Shown here piece after piece: positions 46,301-55,089 of a stretch of DNA of 64,000 nucleotides. Below the pieces are notes generated by a model. It had not been told where the DNA came from. It saw nothing but the letters and a program-made list of their open reading frames with translations, and did no database searches. Location: NCBI RefSeq assembly GCF_000953135.1, contig NZ_LN614827.1:3698501-3762500 (forward strand), in the 5' to 3' direction. The translations under genes and the position numbers were made by a program. The DNA is from Legionella fallonii LLAP-10 (GTDB lineage Bacteria; Pseudomonadota; Gammaproteobacteria; Legionellales; Legionellaceae). How positions within the stretch are numbered: position 1 is the first letter of the stretch; every line of letters starts with the position of its first letter.

Positions 46301-46396
46301 TTACTTACCTTGTTCATTTTACCTACTTACTACTACCGAATGGAACGCTTTTATAAAAAAGAAAGTAAGCTCTTATTTGGGAGAGCAATGCAATGA
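43312..46396 (+). pseudogene. RND efflux pump of the CzcA/HME type, interrupted by a frameshift near 46130
   Basis: The first frame (43312-46140) gives 942 residues: a pump protomer with the membrane motif DFGVIVDAAIVVMEAIL, close to the heavy-metal-efflux signature, and most of the second half. It stops after NIRRISNTV. The next frame (+1) continues the missing part: YKSVIDGAVERLRPVLMTAS, then GMLPAALATG, GGLIVSILLTLFILPTYYY, to the stop at 46396. Joined, the protein would be about 1,028 residues, the normal length. One extra base (or two lost) near 46128-46137 explains it. The break removes the last two to three membrane helices, so the pump should be inactive unless it is a sequencing error or recoded. 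Confidence 0.88.
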
Positions 46397-47883
46397 ATAG
46401 AAGCGCATTAGCGTGGGCTAGTTTGCTCGTCAATTTTTTATTATTAAATAGCTGTAAGGTAGGCCCTAATTACACGCGACCAGCAATTAACATACCCCAA
46501 AACTATACTCCTCAAACAACTCAACCCACTGTAGCCACTAAAACAAAATTGGGTAACGCACAACACTTTCAAACGAATAAACAAATTGCTGCTCAATGGT
46601 GGGAATTATTTCATTCAAAACCATTGAATGATCTAGTCATCGCCAGCTTCAAACATAATCCCAACGTTGGCGTTGCTCAGGAAGCCCTACGTGGGGCCCT
46701 GGAAAATATTAGCATACAACAAGGAGCATTTTACCCGGCGGTAGGGGCGTCGTTTGCGCCGACAAAACAACAAATAGCAACTATCCTCACCTCAGCCTTA
46801 GCCTCCAATCAAAACAATTATTATTTATTTACTGGCCAAGTTTTTGTTTCTTATACTATCGATGTTTTCGGTGGTATAAGACGGCAAGTCGAGTCTTCAG
46901 TCGCCCAAGCAGAATTACAACGCTATCAATTAGAAGCAACCTATCTTACTTTAGCAGCCAATGTAATTAATGCGGCCATTCAAGAGGCAGCTCTTCGTGA
47001 ACAAATAAAGGTTACCAAGCAAATTATAAACAGCCAAGAAAAAATATTAGCCATTATGCACAAACAATACAAGCTCGGAGATACTTCTTTGGCCAATGTA
47101 GCGCTGCAAGAAGCAGCTCTAGCCACATCAAAATCAACGTTGCTGCCATTAGAAAAACAATTAGCCTTTCAACGTGATCTGCTTAATGCCCTCACAGGAC
47201 GTTTTCCTGATGACAAACGAACTCCTGAGTTCACTTTTAACTCATTGCATCTGCCTACTGAATTACCTATTGCTCTTCCCTCAACACTGTTGGAACATAG
47301 GCCTGATATACGAGCGGCTGAAGAACAAATGAAAGCAGCTAATGCGCTCATTGGAGTCGCTGCAGCTAATCGCCTACCCAATATTAGCCTCACTAGTGCC
47401 TCTAGTGCCGGAACCGCAGCGGCAAGCCTTGTTAATCTATTACAAACAGATACCTTGTTTTGGTCTCTAGCAGGAATTATCACCCAGCCCGTTTTCCAAG
47501 GGGGCATACTGCTGCACAAACAACGAGCGGCAGAAGCAGCATATAAACAAACAGTTGAGCAATATAAATTAACGGTTATTAATGCTTTTCAGAATGTAAC
47601 GGATACTTTAAAGGCCATTAGGTTGGATGCTGAAGCACTAAATGTCGCGAGTCAAACAGAGCAAGCCACCTTACGTAGTCTCAACATTTCGCGCCGTCAA
47701 TTTCAGGTAGGTGATGTCAGTATACTAACATTACTCACCAATGAACAAATGTACGAGCAAGCACAACTTACATTAATCCAAGCACAAACCAACAGACTGT
47801 CTGATGCAGTAGCATTGTTTCAGGCATTAGGAGGCAGCTGGTGGAATAATTCTATTCACTCTGGAGCAATGAATCAAAAATAG
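46393..47883 (+). CDS. Outer membrane efflux lipoprotein (TolC/NodT family)
   Basis: A 496-residue outer membrane factor. The leader ends in a lipobox (LLLNSC, Cys21), followed by KVGPNYTRP, the NodT/OprM-type start; two copies of the OEP repeat follow with the typical long coiled segments and VGDVSILTLL near the end. It would form the trimeric exit duct for the adaptor and RND pump encoded upstream. The ATG overlaps the stop of the pump's last fragment (ATGA), showing the operon layout existed before the pump's frameshift. Its 3' end overlaps convergent pyrB by 32 bases. Confidence 0.92.
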   Translation: MNRSALAWASLLVNFLLLNSCKVGPNYTRPAINIPQNYTPQTTQPTVATKTKLGNAQHFQTNKQIAAQWWELFHSKPLNDLVIASFKHNPNVGVAQEALRGALENISIQQGAFYPAVGASFAPTKQQIATILTSALASNQNNYYLFTGQVFVSYTIDVFGGIRRQVESSVAQAELQRYQLEATYLTLAANVINAAIQEAALREQIKVTKQIINSQEKILAIMHKQYKLGDTSLANVALQEAALATSKSTLLPLEKQLAFQRDLLNALTGRFPDDKRTPEFTFNSLHLPTELPIALPSTLLEHRPDIRAAEEQMKAANALIGVAAANRLPNISLTSASSAGTAAASLVNLLQTDTLFWSLAGIITQPVFQGGILLHKQRAAEAAYKQTVEQYKLTVINAFQNVTDTLKAIRLDAEALNVASQTEQATLRSLNISRRQFQVGDVSILTLLTNEQMYEQAQLTLIQAQTNRLSDAVALFQALGGSWWNNSIHSGAMNQK

Positions 47884-48748
47884 CCATCCGAGCAAACACA
47901 CCATTAGCCACTTGCTGGAGAATAAATGAGCGCTCACCATCAGCTATATCAGAATCTATTTCTATGCCACGATTTATTGGGCCAGGATGCATTACCATGA
48001 CATCAGGCTTAGCATAAGCCAAACTTTTTTGGGTTAAGGCAAAATCTCGCCTATAAGACTCTAGATCTAAATGCTCTGTCTCTAACAAACGTTCACGCTG
48101 TACCCGTAAACAGATCACAACATCAGCATCCGCTAAACCGTCTTCTAGATTATCAGTTACCCTACCGTATTCAGGGTTTAAAGGCTGCCAAAGTTCTGGA
48201 GCAATCAATACCAGTTCACCAACACCCAGCGTGCTACAAATACTTTGGAAGGAATTGGCAACTCGAGAATGTTTGATGTTCCCCAATACAGCAATTTTTA
48301 ATTTATCTAAATGTGGTTTTTGTTCCACGATAGTCAGCATATCTAAAATAGCCTGGCTTGGATGAGCATGAGTTCCATCACCCGCATTGATAATATGAAC
48401 AGAATGTCCCAGTTGTGCAGCTAATTCTTGCTGCAATCCTTCTTGTTTATGTCGCACCACAAAAAATTGAATCCCCATAGCAGCCAGAGTTTTTACCGTA
48501 TCAGCTATGATTTCGCCCTTATTCTCTGAGGAATTTTGTACATCAAGATTGATAACAGGCATAGATAAATGATTTGCAGCCATTTCAAAACTCACCCGAG
48601 TGCGAGTACTATTTTCATAAAACAGATTAGCAACAGTGTGCTGCGCATAAACTGGATAAAGAGGCTCCGATTTAAAATCTATAGCTCGTTGAAGTACTGA
48701 TTCAATTTGTTGACGTGATAATTGACTAATTTCGAGAAAATGATTCAT
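47852..48748 (-). CDS. pyrB: Aspartate carbamoyltransferase catalytic subunit
   Basis: Second enzyme of pyrimidine synthesis: carbamoyl phosphate plus aspartate to carbamoyl-aspartate. The 298-residue protein has the carbamoyl-phosphate loop STRTRVSFE (47-55), the HPSQAILD block with GDGTHAHPSQ, VVRH and the HPGPINRG motif near the C-terminus. No pyrI or inactive pyrC partner follows. It lies six bases after ruvX in the order algH-ruvX-pyrB, a known gammaproteobacterial arrangement. Confidence 0.96.
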   Translation of the reverse strand: MNHFLEISQLSRQQIESVLQRAIDFKSEPLYPVYAQHTVANLFYENSTRTRVSFEMAANHLSMPVINLDVQNSSENKGEIIADTVKTLAAMGIQFFVVRHKQEGLQQELAAQLGHSVHIINAGDGTHAHPSQAILDMLTIVEQKPHLDKLKIAVLGNIKHSRVANSFQSICSTLGVGELVLIAPELWQPLNPEYGRVTDNLEDGLADADVVICLRVQRERLLETEHLDLESYRRDFALTQKSLAYAKPDVMVMHPGPINRGIEIDSDIADGERSFILQQVANGVFARMAIFDSLLQSE

Positions 48749-48754
48749 AAAACC

Positions 48755-49183
48755 TCATTCTGTTTCTTCAGGATATTGTAACCACTGTTCAAGTATCACA
48801 CAGGCAGCTACACCATCTATTTGTGTTTTTTTTAGTTTACGATAACCACCATGCTCAAATAATTTCCCTCGAGCTTCGACAGTAGAAAGCCGTTCATCCA
48901 CTAAATGAACCGGTAAAGAAAAGTGCTTGCGTAATTGTTTAGCAAATCGACGTGCGGCGGAGGTAGTATAAAGTTCACTATTATCAATGCAAGTGGGTAG
49001 TCCAACTATCAAGGCAAGTGGCCGCCATTGAGTAATAATTTTTTGTATTGAACTCCAGTCAGGAATCCCTTGTTTTGCGTCAAGCGTAGGTAAAGGAGAG
49101 GCACTGCAAGTCAATCTCTGCCCCACAGCGACGCCAATGCGTTTAAAACCGAAGTCGAACCCCAGATAAACACCCTCAGGCAT
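48755..49183 (-). CDS. ruvX: Putative pre-16S rRNA nuclease / Holliday junction resolvase homologue (YqgF)
   Basis: An RNase H-fold nuclease family protein of 142 residues, involved in 16S rRNA 5'-end maturation. Starting at the ATG 49183 it reads MPEGVYLGFDFGFKRIGVAV; the first catalytic Asp lies in GFDFG, the glutamate region in LVDERLST, and IDGVAACVILEQWL holds the last Asp. A GTG three codons earlier is possible. The start overlaps the end of algH by eight bases. Confidence 0.92.
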   Translation of the reverse strand: MPEGVYLGFDFGFKRIGVAVGQRLTCSASPLPTLDAKQGIPDWSSIQKIITQWRPLALIVGLPTCIDNSELYTTSAARRFAKQLRKHFSLPVHLVDERLSTVEARGKLFEHGGYRKLKKTQIDGVAACVILEQWLQYPEETE

Positions 49184-49739
49184 GGCCAGCACAAGAACTT
49201 AGTTGACTCATTTTAATTCCCAAAGTTGATCCAGCATATTCCCATCGATCTTCAAAAGGTACCTCATAAAGGATTTCTGATTTATAGGGACAGATTAACC
49301 ACACATTATCCATTACTTCTTTTTCCAATTGACTCTCAGTCCAACCTGCGTAGCCTAGTGTAACCAAAACGTCTTTAGGTCCTGTATCGTCTGCTATTGC
49401 ACGAATAATATCATTTGACGTAGTAACCGTCACGTCATCTTGCAAAAATAGACTAGAACGCCAGCCCCCTATTTGCTTATGAATGACAAAACCTCTTTCT
49501 GGTTGAATTGGCCCGCCAAATAATAATGGTAAACGGTTTTGTTCTACACGAATGGGTTCAATATGTAATTGTTCAAAAACAATGGATAATGGAAATTGCA
49601 TAGGTCGGTTAATGATTAACCCAACGGAACCTTGTTCATTATGTTCACAAACGTAAATCACAGTTCGCTCGAAATTGGGATCTTTTAGCGAAGGCATTGC
49701 AATAAGCAGATGATGTGCTAAAGAGCTTATAATTGCCAT
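49176..49739 (-). CDS. algH: YqgE/AlgH family protein
   Basis: A 187-residue protein of the YqgE/AlgH family, whose molecular role is unsettled. The start at 49739 (MAIISSLAHHLLIAMPSL) is chosen because an AGGGGGG lies just upstream; an ATG at 49772 lies inside promoter-like sequence (TATAAT). Family blocks: FERTVIYVCEHNEQGSVGLIINRP, LLFGGPIQPERGFVIH and VTLGYAGWTESQLEKE. It forms an operon with ruvX and pyrB. Confidence 0.93.
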   Translation of the reverse strand: MAIISSLAHHLLIAMPSLKDPNFERTVIYVCEHNEQGSVGLIINRPMQFPLSIVFEQLHIEPIRVEQNRLPLLFGGPIQPERGFVIHKQIGGWRSSLFLQDDVTVTTSNDIIRAIADDTGPKDVLVTLGYAGWTESQLEKEVMDNVWLICPYKSEILYEVPFEDRWEYAGSTLGIKMSQLSSCAGHA

Positions 49740-49856
49740 CAGATCCCCCCTCTCAAAATTTTCAGTACTCATTTTTATTATATACCATAAAGAAAATATT
49801 TTGCTCTTTATGAAAAATTCAATTACAAATAGATAATTTATTTTATATTGAAATGC

Positions 49857-49934
49857 TAAATTAACATGAGTTTCGGATAACATCGCAAGATAGTATCTAC
49901 ATAATCTGTCTTATCCGAAACTCACGTTAATTTA
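49857..49934. repeat. 24-bp inverted repeat with 30-bp spacer between algH and the secretin-like gene
   Basis: The left arm (49857-49880, ...CATGAGTTTCGGATAA) and right arm (49911-49934, TTATCCGAAACTCACG...) match in 23 of 24 positions. The right arm contains the stop codon of the gene at 49932. It could work as terminator for that gene or be a small mobile palindrome that inserted at the gene end. The core GAGTTTC-GGA resembles, but is not the same as, the ends of the element at 29964. Confidence 0.6.
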
Positions 49935-50726
49935 ATGCCATCCGATGTCCGAATCTGAATTATTATTTTTCGCTCCAGAAGGCACGGCATGAACCACAGA
50001 AACTTTAATGTATAAGGTTGAGTTTTGCGCAAAGGGTCTTCCTGCAGAATAAGAGGTAGCGGATGAGTCGGTATCAGCACTGCCCTCCGCGCTTCCCAAT
50101 GAAACCCATTTATTTAATGGAACCATCAGTGTTGTATTCCATTGCTGATTATCAAATTGTTGACCTCCTGCTGGGTTTGCCTGTTCACGCAGTCTCTTCA
50201 AGGTGATCTTGACCTGGGATCCCTTCAACACAGGAAGTACTAATAAACCATTTCTAATATTATGCTGCTGATAATCTATTCCTGTGAAAAAACCTGCCCC
50301 CACAGAACTAATAATAGGAACTTCCTGATCCATCGCAATCAGAGCCGATTCGCCACTCATGACTTTTACTGATTGGTTGCGCAACTGTTGGTATTGTGGC
50401 TGAGTACCATAACTTACTGAATTACCCTGTTGGGATCTAAGCCAATTAGGGTCCCCTTGATAAATAGATATATTAAAAGTAACAGGAACCACATCAACTT
50501 TATGAAGAATATCTCTAATTTGGGTCAGGGTTTGGGGTTCTACTTTAACTACTAACGTTTGCCCCGATCCACTTACTTTTTCACCAGGTTGTAATAGCGG
50601 CTTGATTAATTGAATTACTTTATCGGCTTGTATGTAATTCAACTCAATGACTTTAGTCATTAATGTTTGAGAAAATGCATTGCTAGCTAAAAATAATATT
50701 CCTATCAACCATAACCTGATCATCAT
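49932..50726 (-). CDS. Exported protein with a secretin N-terminal-type domain
   Basis: A 264-residue protein with a signal peptide (ILFLASNAFSQ, cleavage near residue 19). Residues about 22-82 (TKVIELNYIQADKVIQLIKP, then LVVKVEPQTLTQIRDILHKVDVVP) have the KH-like N1-type fold found in secretin subunits, where K-V-I-x-L-x-Y and I-x-x-I-I-x-x-L-D mark the domain. No secretin barrel follows; the rest is beta-rich and polar. It may cap or assist a secretin such as a pilus or type II outer membrane channel. It stands alone between algH and the Pit operon. Confidence 0.75.
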   Translation of the reverse strand: MMIRLWLIGILFLASNAFSQTLMTKVIELNYIQADKVIQLIKPLLQPGEKVSGSGQTLVVKVEPQTLTQIRDILHKVDVVPVTFNISIYQGDPNWLRSQQGNSVSYGTQPQYQQLRNQSVKVMSGESALIAMDQEVPIISSVGAGFFTGIDYQQHNIRNGLLVLPVLKGSQVKITLKRLREQANPAGGQQFDNQQWNTTLMVPLNKWVSLGSAEGSADTDSSATSYSAGRPFAQNSTLYIKVSVVHAVPSGAKNNNSDSDIGWH

Positions 50727-51061
50727 AAAACTCCCTGTAATTTATTGATTAATCAATTCTTATTATCAATTGTAGCATTATTATTTGTTTCTATGATAAA
50801 CAACAGACTGTGTCATTCTGCCATCCCATAGCCATAAAGCTCGTTCACTGCACCTGCCAATTACCCTTGATTTTTTCTTGACCATCATCAATCTCAACGT
50901 ACCGCGCCATTGCTGTATCAAGAAAAATTGAACGCTAATTGGAGGCACCATATTTTAAGATGACAAAAAAATAGTAAAAATATGAACAAACTCTAGTTTA
51001 GTTCCTCCCAAAGTTTGGGTATAATCGCTGCAAACTATCTTTATATAGAGATACGAATACC
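50727..51061 (+). promoter_or_regulatory. Pit operon promoter region
   Basis: A perfect -10 TATAAT at 51020-51025 with TTTAGT at 50997-51002 (17-base spacing) lies about 40 bases before the gene at 51062. A perfect palindrome CCCAAAGTTTGGG (51007-51019) fills the spacer up to the -10, a natural place for a repressor. The rest of this 335-base spacer shows no gene. Confidence 0.5.
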
Positions 51062-51733
51062 ATGGGTAGCATATTTAATATGTTTGGGCCTTCACCAATA
51101 AAGCCCATAGAACAACACATAAGAAAAGCATATCAATGTGCCAAACAACTGTATCCTTTTTTTGAAGCCGTATTGAAAAAAGACTGGACAACAGCGCAAG
51201 AAATGAAAGACAAAATAGTATCTCTAGAAAAAGAAGCTGATTTAATAAAACGTGATCTACGTCTTCATTTACCCACAGGGCTCTTTTTACCTGTTTCACG
51301 CACTCACTTACTAGAACTTCTTAGTGCACAAGATAAAATTGCCAATAAGGCCGAAGATATTGCCGGATTAATTATTAGCAGAAAAATGATCATTCCCGAG
51401 CAATTAGTCCAAGCATTTATGCCATTTTTAAACCGTTGCCTGGATGCATCGAAACAAGCATGCAATGCCATTAATGAATTGGATGAACTGCTTGAAACGG
51501 GATTTCGTGGAAGCGAAGTTAAAATTGTTGAAGAAATGATTCTCACTCTTGATGAAATTGAACATGATTGCGATGATAAACTTGCTGACATGAGACATCG
51601 CATTTTTGAATTAGAAAAAGAGTTACCTGCAATAGAAGTAATATTCCTCTATAAGCTAGTCCATTGGATTGGCGAATTGGCCGAACATGCCCAGACAGTT
51701 GGCGGTCGTCTTCAAATTCTCATAGCCCGGTAG
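51062..51733 (+). CDS. DUF47/PhoU-like phosphate transport accessory protein
   Basis: A 223-residue all-helical protein of the DUF47 (TIGR00153) family, distant relatives of PhoU. Such proteins are encoded directly ahead of Pit transporters and modulate phosphate uptake. Typical traits: the N-terminal MGSIFNMFGPSP, LEKEADLIKRDLRLHLPTGLFLPVSR (metal-binding E-x-x-x-D sites) and LDEIEHDCDDKL. The Pit gene begins nine bases after its stop. Confidence 0.92.
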   Translation: MGSIFNMFGPSPIKPIEQHIRKAYQCAKQLYPFFEAVLKKDWTTAQEMKDKIVSLEKEADLIKRDLRLHLPTGLFLPVSRTHLLELLSAQDKIANKAEDIAGLIISRKMIIPEQLVQAFMPFLNRCLDASKQACNAINELDELLETGFRGSEVKIVEEMILTLDEIEHDCDDKLADMRHRIFELEKELPAIEVIFLYKLVHWIGELAEHAQTVGGRLQILIAR

Positions 51734-51742
51734 TAAATTCCT

Positions 51743-52996
51743 ATGGATTATTCAATTATTTATTTTTCTATTGCCATTATTCTTTGTTTTCTTATGACGT
51801 GGGGGGTTGGTGCCAATGATTTGGCCAACGTCATGAGTACCACCATGGGCTCAAAAGCCGTTACAGTGAAACAAGCAATGCTTATTGCCATTGTTTTTGA
51901 ATTTGCTGGTGCCTTTTTTGGGGGAAGTGGTGTTACCGAAACGATGCGTGATGGCATTATCAATACGAGCCAATTATCTGAACAACCGTTCGTTCTCATC
52001 GAAGGAATGTTATGTGTTTTATTCGCCTGTACTATTTGGATGAATCTTGCCAGTTATATCGGCGTCCCTGTTTCTATTACTAATGCCTTAGTGGGCTCCA
52101 TGGTTGGCTTTGGTTCTATGGTGCTTGGTTCAGATGCAATTCATTGGAGTCAAGTAACTCATATCGCTATTGGTTGGATAACTTCCCCCATCATTTCAGG
52201 CATCACTAGTTATATTTTATTTATAAGTATTCAACAAACCATTTTCGTTAAAAGTAATCCGTTAGCTAAGGCAAAGCTGTACATTCCCGTATATCTCTTT
52301 TTAATCGGTTCAATATTGTCTTTTATTACTGTATTTAAAGGGCTAAATCATTTTGATATTCACTTGAACTTTAAACAGAATTTAGCAGTTACTCTTGCGA
52401 CTAGCATTATTATTACTATTATTGGTATGATTTTTATCAAGCGCATTCCTGAACCCCTTAAAATAGGCCGCCGTGAGCGCTTCACTCAAGTAGAAAAATA
52501 TTTTGCGGTGCTTATGGCAATGACTGCTTGTGCCATGGTTTTTGCTCATGGTTCCAATGATGTGGCATTGGCGGTAGGACCGCTAAGTATAATACATAGT
52601 TTGATCATGCACTCCCATCAAACGTTTAATGCCAATAATTACCCTTCATGGATTATTTTATTTGGTTGTGTTGGGGTAATCGCTGGATTGCTCATGTATG
52701 GCAGAAAAGTAATCGAAACGGTAGGCAGCTCCATTACCGCCTTAACCCCAAGTCGTGCATTTGCCGCAACACTTTCTGCAGCAACAACAGTAGTTGTCGC
52801 GACGAGTACCGGTATTCCAGTTTCGGCTACTCAAACTTTAGTGGGCGCTGTATTAGGAGTGGGCTTGGCCAGAGGTATTGGTGCATTAAACCTTATCGTC
52901 ATCCGTAATATTTTTATGTCCTGGGTACTAACCTTACCCGCCGCCTCACTTTTAACTATTATTTCTTACAAGTTATTACATGCATTTATGGGATAA
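51743..52996 (+). CDS. Inorganic phosphate transporter of the Pit family
   Basis: A 417-residue inner-membrane carrier with about ten hydrophobic segments. The two inverted-repeat signatures of the PiT family are intact: GVGANDLANVMSTTMGSKA near the N-terminus and FAHGSNDVALAVGPLS in the second half, each with the Asn-Asp pair. It imports phosphate (as metal-phosphate) driven by protons. It forms a two-gene operon with the DUF47 protein, under the promoter at about 50997-51025. Confidence 0.94.
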   Translation: MDYSIIYFSIAIILCFLMTWGVGANDLANVMSTTMGSKAVTVKQAMLIAIVFEFAGAFFGGSGVTETMRDGIINTSQLSEQPFVLIEGMLCVLFACTIWMNLASYIGVPVSITNALVGSMVGFGSMVLGSDAIHWSQVTHIAIGWITSPIISGITSYILFISIQQTIFVKSNPLAKAKLYIPVYLFLIGSILSFITVFKGLNHFDIHLNFKQNLAVTLATSIIITIIGMIFIKRIPEPLKIGRRERFTQVEKYFAVLMAMTACAMVFAHGSNDVALAVGPLSIIHSLIMHSHQTFNANNYPSWIILFGCVGVIAGLLMYGRKVIETVGSSITALTPSRAFAATLSAATTVVVATSTGIPVSATQTLVGAVLGVGLARGIGALNLIVIRNIFMSWVLTLPAASLLTIISYKLLHAFMG

Positions 52997-53348
52997 TACC
53001 AAGGCCAGAGCTATCAACAATTCGTAGCCTAACCGATACTCACTGATTAGCTGACATGAAGGCATGTATTGCCGCTCATGACAATAATATCCAGCAATCT
53101 ATCTTTTCAGTTGTGTTTTCAGACTACCTAAAAGAAGGGATCGAGCATGATCGCACGATATCTAGCAACAGACCTATTTCGAGTAAAAAATTAACCTCCC
53201 TGGGGGGATATGAATTTATAGATTCGCTTTTACAATCAGGGAGAGCACAACTTAATATATGCTCTCAATGAAACAAGCGGCTACGTGTGTTTGGATTTAC
53301 TTAGGTTGGCACCATACAGTCGTTCCCTGATAGATACTGTACACAGAT
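52997..53348. other. Spacer with one doubtful short open frame
   Basis: A 71-codon plus-strand frame (53056-53271) begins ATGAAGGCATGT but has no ribosome binding site and no recognised family; I do not call it a gene. The rest of the spacer shows no clear structure. Confidence 0.3.
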
Positions 53349-53534
53349 CTAGAAGTCCTCCCAAATTTCGCCCTTATCATCATGATAATCCTTATCATCT
53401 CTCATGCGCGCAATACGCTTATGCTTCTTAATCTCTTTCATTTGAGATGCGGATTTATTATGAGTCGCATCAAATTCAAATAAAAATTTATCATAAGGAC
53501 TTACATAAGCTTTATCAATGTCGTTATCACTCAT
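53349..53534 (-). CDS. Small conserved basic/acidic protein (CBU_0585-like)
   Basis: A 61-residue hydrophilic protein: MSDNDIDKAYVSPYDKFLFE, then ASQMKEIKKHKRIARMRD and an acidic end GEIWEDF. I recall proteins of this pattern (SPYDKFLFEFDA) as a short family conserved in Coxiella and Legionella under the name CBU_0585; this is from memory and unverified. No function is known. It is divergent from the adenosine deaminase gene and shares its promoter region. Confidence 0.65.
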   Translation of the reverse strand: MSDNDIDKAYVSPYDKFLFEFDATHNKSASQMKEIKKHKRIARMRDDKDYHDDKGEIWEDF

Positions 53535-53623
53535 AAATAATCCACTATACTTTACTTAAATTACTATTTTATCGTTTTTTCATCTAAGTTACCATTAACC
53601 ATTACAAGAAATAGATAGGACGA

Positions 53624-54601
53624 ATGATGAATTTAAAAAAAGCAGAATTGCATGTGCATTTAGAAGGAACTATCCCTCCAGATTTAGCCATCAAATTAGC
53701 AAGGCGAAATAAACTAACGATACCTGACGGACTTATTGCTCCAGATGGTATCAGTTATTTATCAAATGATTTTCTCCATTTTCTTAAGGTATATGATACT
53801 TTAGCAGCCCTTATCAAAACACCTCAGGATTACTATGACATTACCTTTGATTATTTAAAGACCAATGCTCAGGAACAGGGAATTTATGTTGAGATGATGT
53901 ATTCGCCCGATCATGCAGAACAATCCAGTGGTATTCCCTCTGCTGAACATCTGAAGGCCATACAACAAGCGATTGATGACGCCAAACAACAATTTGGGAT
54001 TGTCGGGCGTATCCTTATTACAGCAGTGCGACATTATGGAATAGAGGCAGCAGAAAAAGTAGCACGCCAAGCCCACATAGACAGATTTCCTTGTATTACC
54101 GGTTTTGGCTTAGGTGGTGATGAAGCAAATTTTCCACCCAAACTCTTTAAGAAAGCCTATCAAATCGCCCAAGATGCAGGATTACAATGTACCGTTCACG
54201 CCGGAGAATTTGCTACAGCCGCAGGCATGGTAGAGGCGATGGAGTATCTCCCAATCCGCCGCATAGGGCATGGCGTCAATTCCATTTATTCTCCAGAAAC
54301 TATGGCTATGGTAAAAGACAAAGACATTGCTTTGGAAGTTTGTCCTACAAGTAATATCTTCCTCGGTCTCTTTAAAGACATGCAACACCACCCTTTGCCT
54401 AAATTTTATGAGGCAGGAATTAAAATTAGTATTAACTCAGATGATCCTCCTTTTATGAGTACTAATTTAGCTAAGGAATATCGACGTGTTCAGGACTCTT
54501 ATCACTACACCGATGAAACCATGAATGAAATCACTACAATGGCAATCCAATCTGCTTTTGTTGACGAGCAAACCAGACAGGAGCTATTGACAAAGATTTA
54601 G
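53624..54601 (+). CDS. Adenosine deaminase family hydrolase
   Basis: A 325-residue zinc-dependent amidohydrolase that deaminates adenosine or a related purine. Zinc ligands and catalytic residues are visible: HVHLEG (His10, His12), HAGE (192-195, with the general acid/base Glu), RRIGHGVN and SINSDDPPFM with the last metal Asp. The short length and the SDDPP segment also fit the adenine/aminodeoxyfutalosine-deaminase branch, so exact substrate is open. AGGA precedes the ATG; a second ATG follows immediately. Confidence 0.9.
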   Translation: MMNLKKAELHVHLEGTIPPDLAIKLARRNKLTIPDGLIAPDGISYLSNDFLHFLKVYDTLAALIKTPQDYYDITFDYLKTNAQEQGIYVEMMYSPDHAEQSSGIPSAEHLKAIQQAIDDAKQQFGIVGRILITAVRHYGIEAAEKVARQAHIDRFPCITGFGLGGDEANFPPKLFKKAYQIAQDAGLQCTVHAGEFATAAGMVEAMEYLPIRRIGHGVNSIYSPETMAMVKDKDIALEVCPTSNIFLGLFKDMQHHPLPKFYEAGIKISINSDDPPFMSTNLAKEYRRVQDSYHYTDETMNEITTMAIQSAFVDEQTRQELLTKI

Positions 54602-54694
54602 AGTCAAAAAATATAGTTTATCGACTAATCTTAATACCCTTTACCAATCTCGAACGTGTACCCAAAAATAGGAAGGACATAACTCACGAGTGAT

Positions 54695-54720
54695 CCCGGT
54701 TGCAAGCAACCGGGCTACAG
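54695..54720. repeat. REP-like hairpin (GTAGCCCGG family) at the end of the four-gene operon
   Basis: CCCGGTTGC at 54695-54703 and GCAACCGGG at 54706-54714 form a perfect 9-bp stem with a two-base loop; on the minus strand it begins TGTAGCCCGG, as does the unit at 10110. It lies just past the stop of the last operon gene and between convergent genes. Confidence 0.7.
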
Positions 54721-55086
54721 CTATGATGTTGATTTTACTCCTTCGTAATAACCTAAAAGACAGGTTCCGGCCGCAATAAGTAAAGTCCCCATCCACTGTA
54801 CCAAATTAATGGTTTCATGAAAGAAAATATAAGACGACAACGAAACAGTGATATAAAGGGATGCAGTCAGGGCTAAAGCAATGGATAAGCGGGTATCTTT
54901 GATAATCCTCATCCATAGCAAAAAAGAGAATAATTCAAAAAAATAAGCAAACGCAAAAGAATAATTAAGTAACCATATCCCATGACTAAAATTCATTGCT
55001 GCCATTTTAAATAACAATTGGGCCGCTGTATCACTGCTTAACAATAAAACCCAGATTATTAATATCATTGGTGATAGTTTTTTCAC
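54721..55086 (-). CDS. Small four-helix DMT/SMR-type membrane protein, subunit 2
   Basis: A 121-residue protein with four hydrophobic helices (about 5-24, 33-54, 62-83, 94-113) and the size of EmrE-like or ArnE/ArnF-like subunits. GTG start at 55086 with AGGAA upstream, overlapping the end of the preceding gene's stop region. Phrases such as LSIALALTASLYITVSLSSY and EXX-type FFHETINLVQWMG are typical of the DMT superfamily. Its neighbour has the same size and fold, so the pair probably forms a heterodimer. With the enzymes upstream it may flip or export their product (inference). Confidence 0.8.
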   Translation of the reverse strand: MKKLSPMILIIWVLLLSSDTAAQLLFKMAAMNFSHGIWLLNYSFAFAYFFELFSFLLWMRIIKDTRLSIALALTASLYITVSLSSYIFFHETINLVQWMGTLLIAAGTCLLGYYEGVKSTS

Positions 55087-55089
55087 GAT

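Noticed and set aside
53056..53271. 71-codon plus-strand open frame
   Set aside because: No ribosome binding site, no recognised family; kept only as a note on the spacer.
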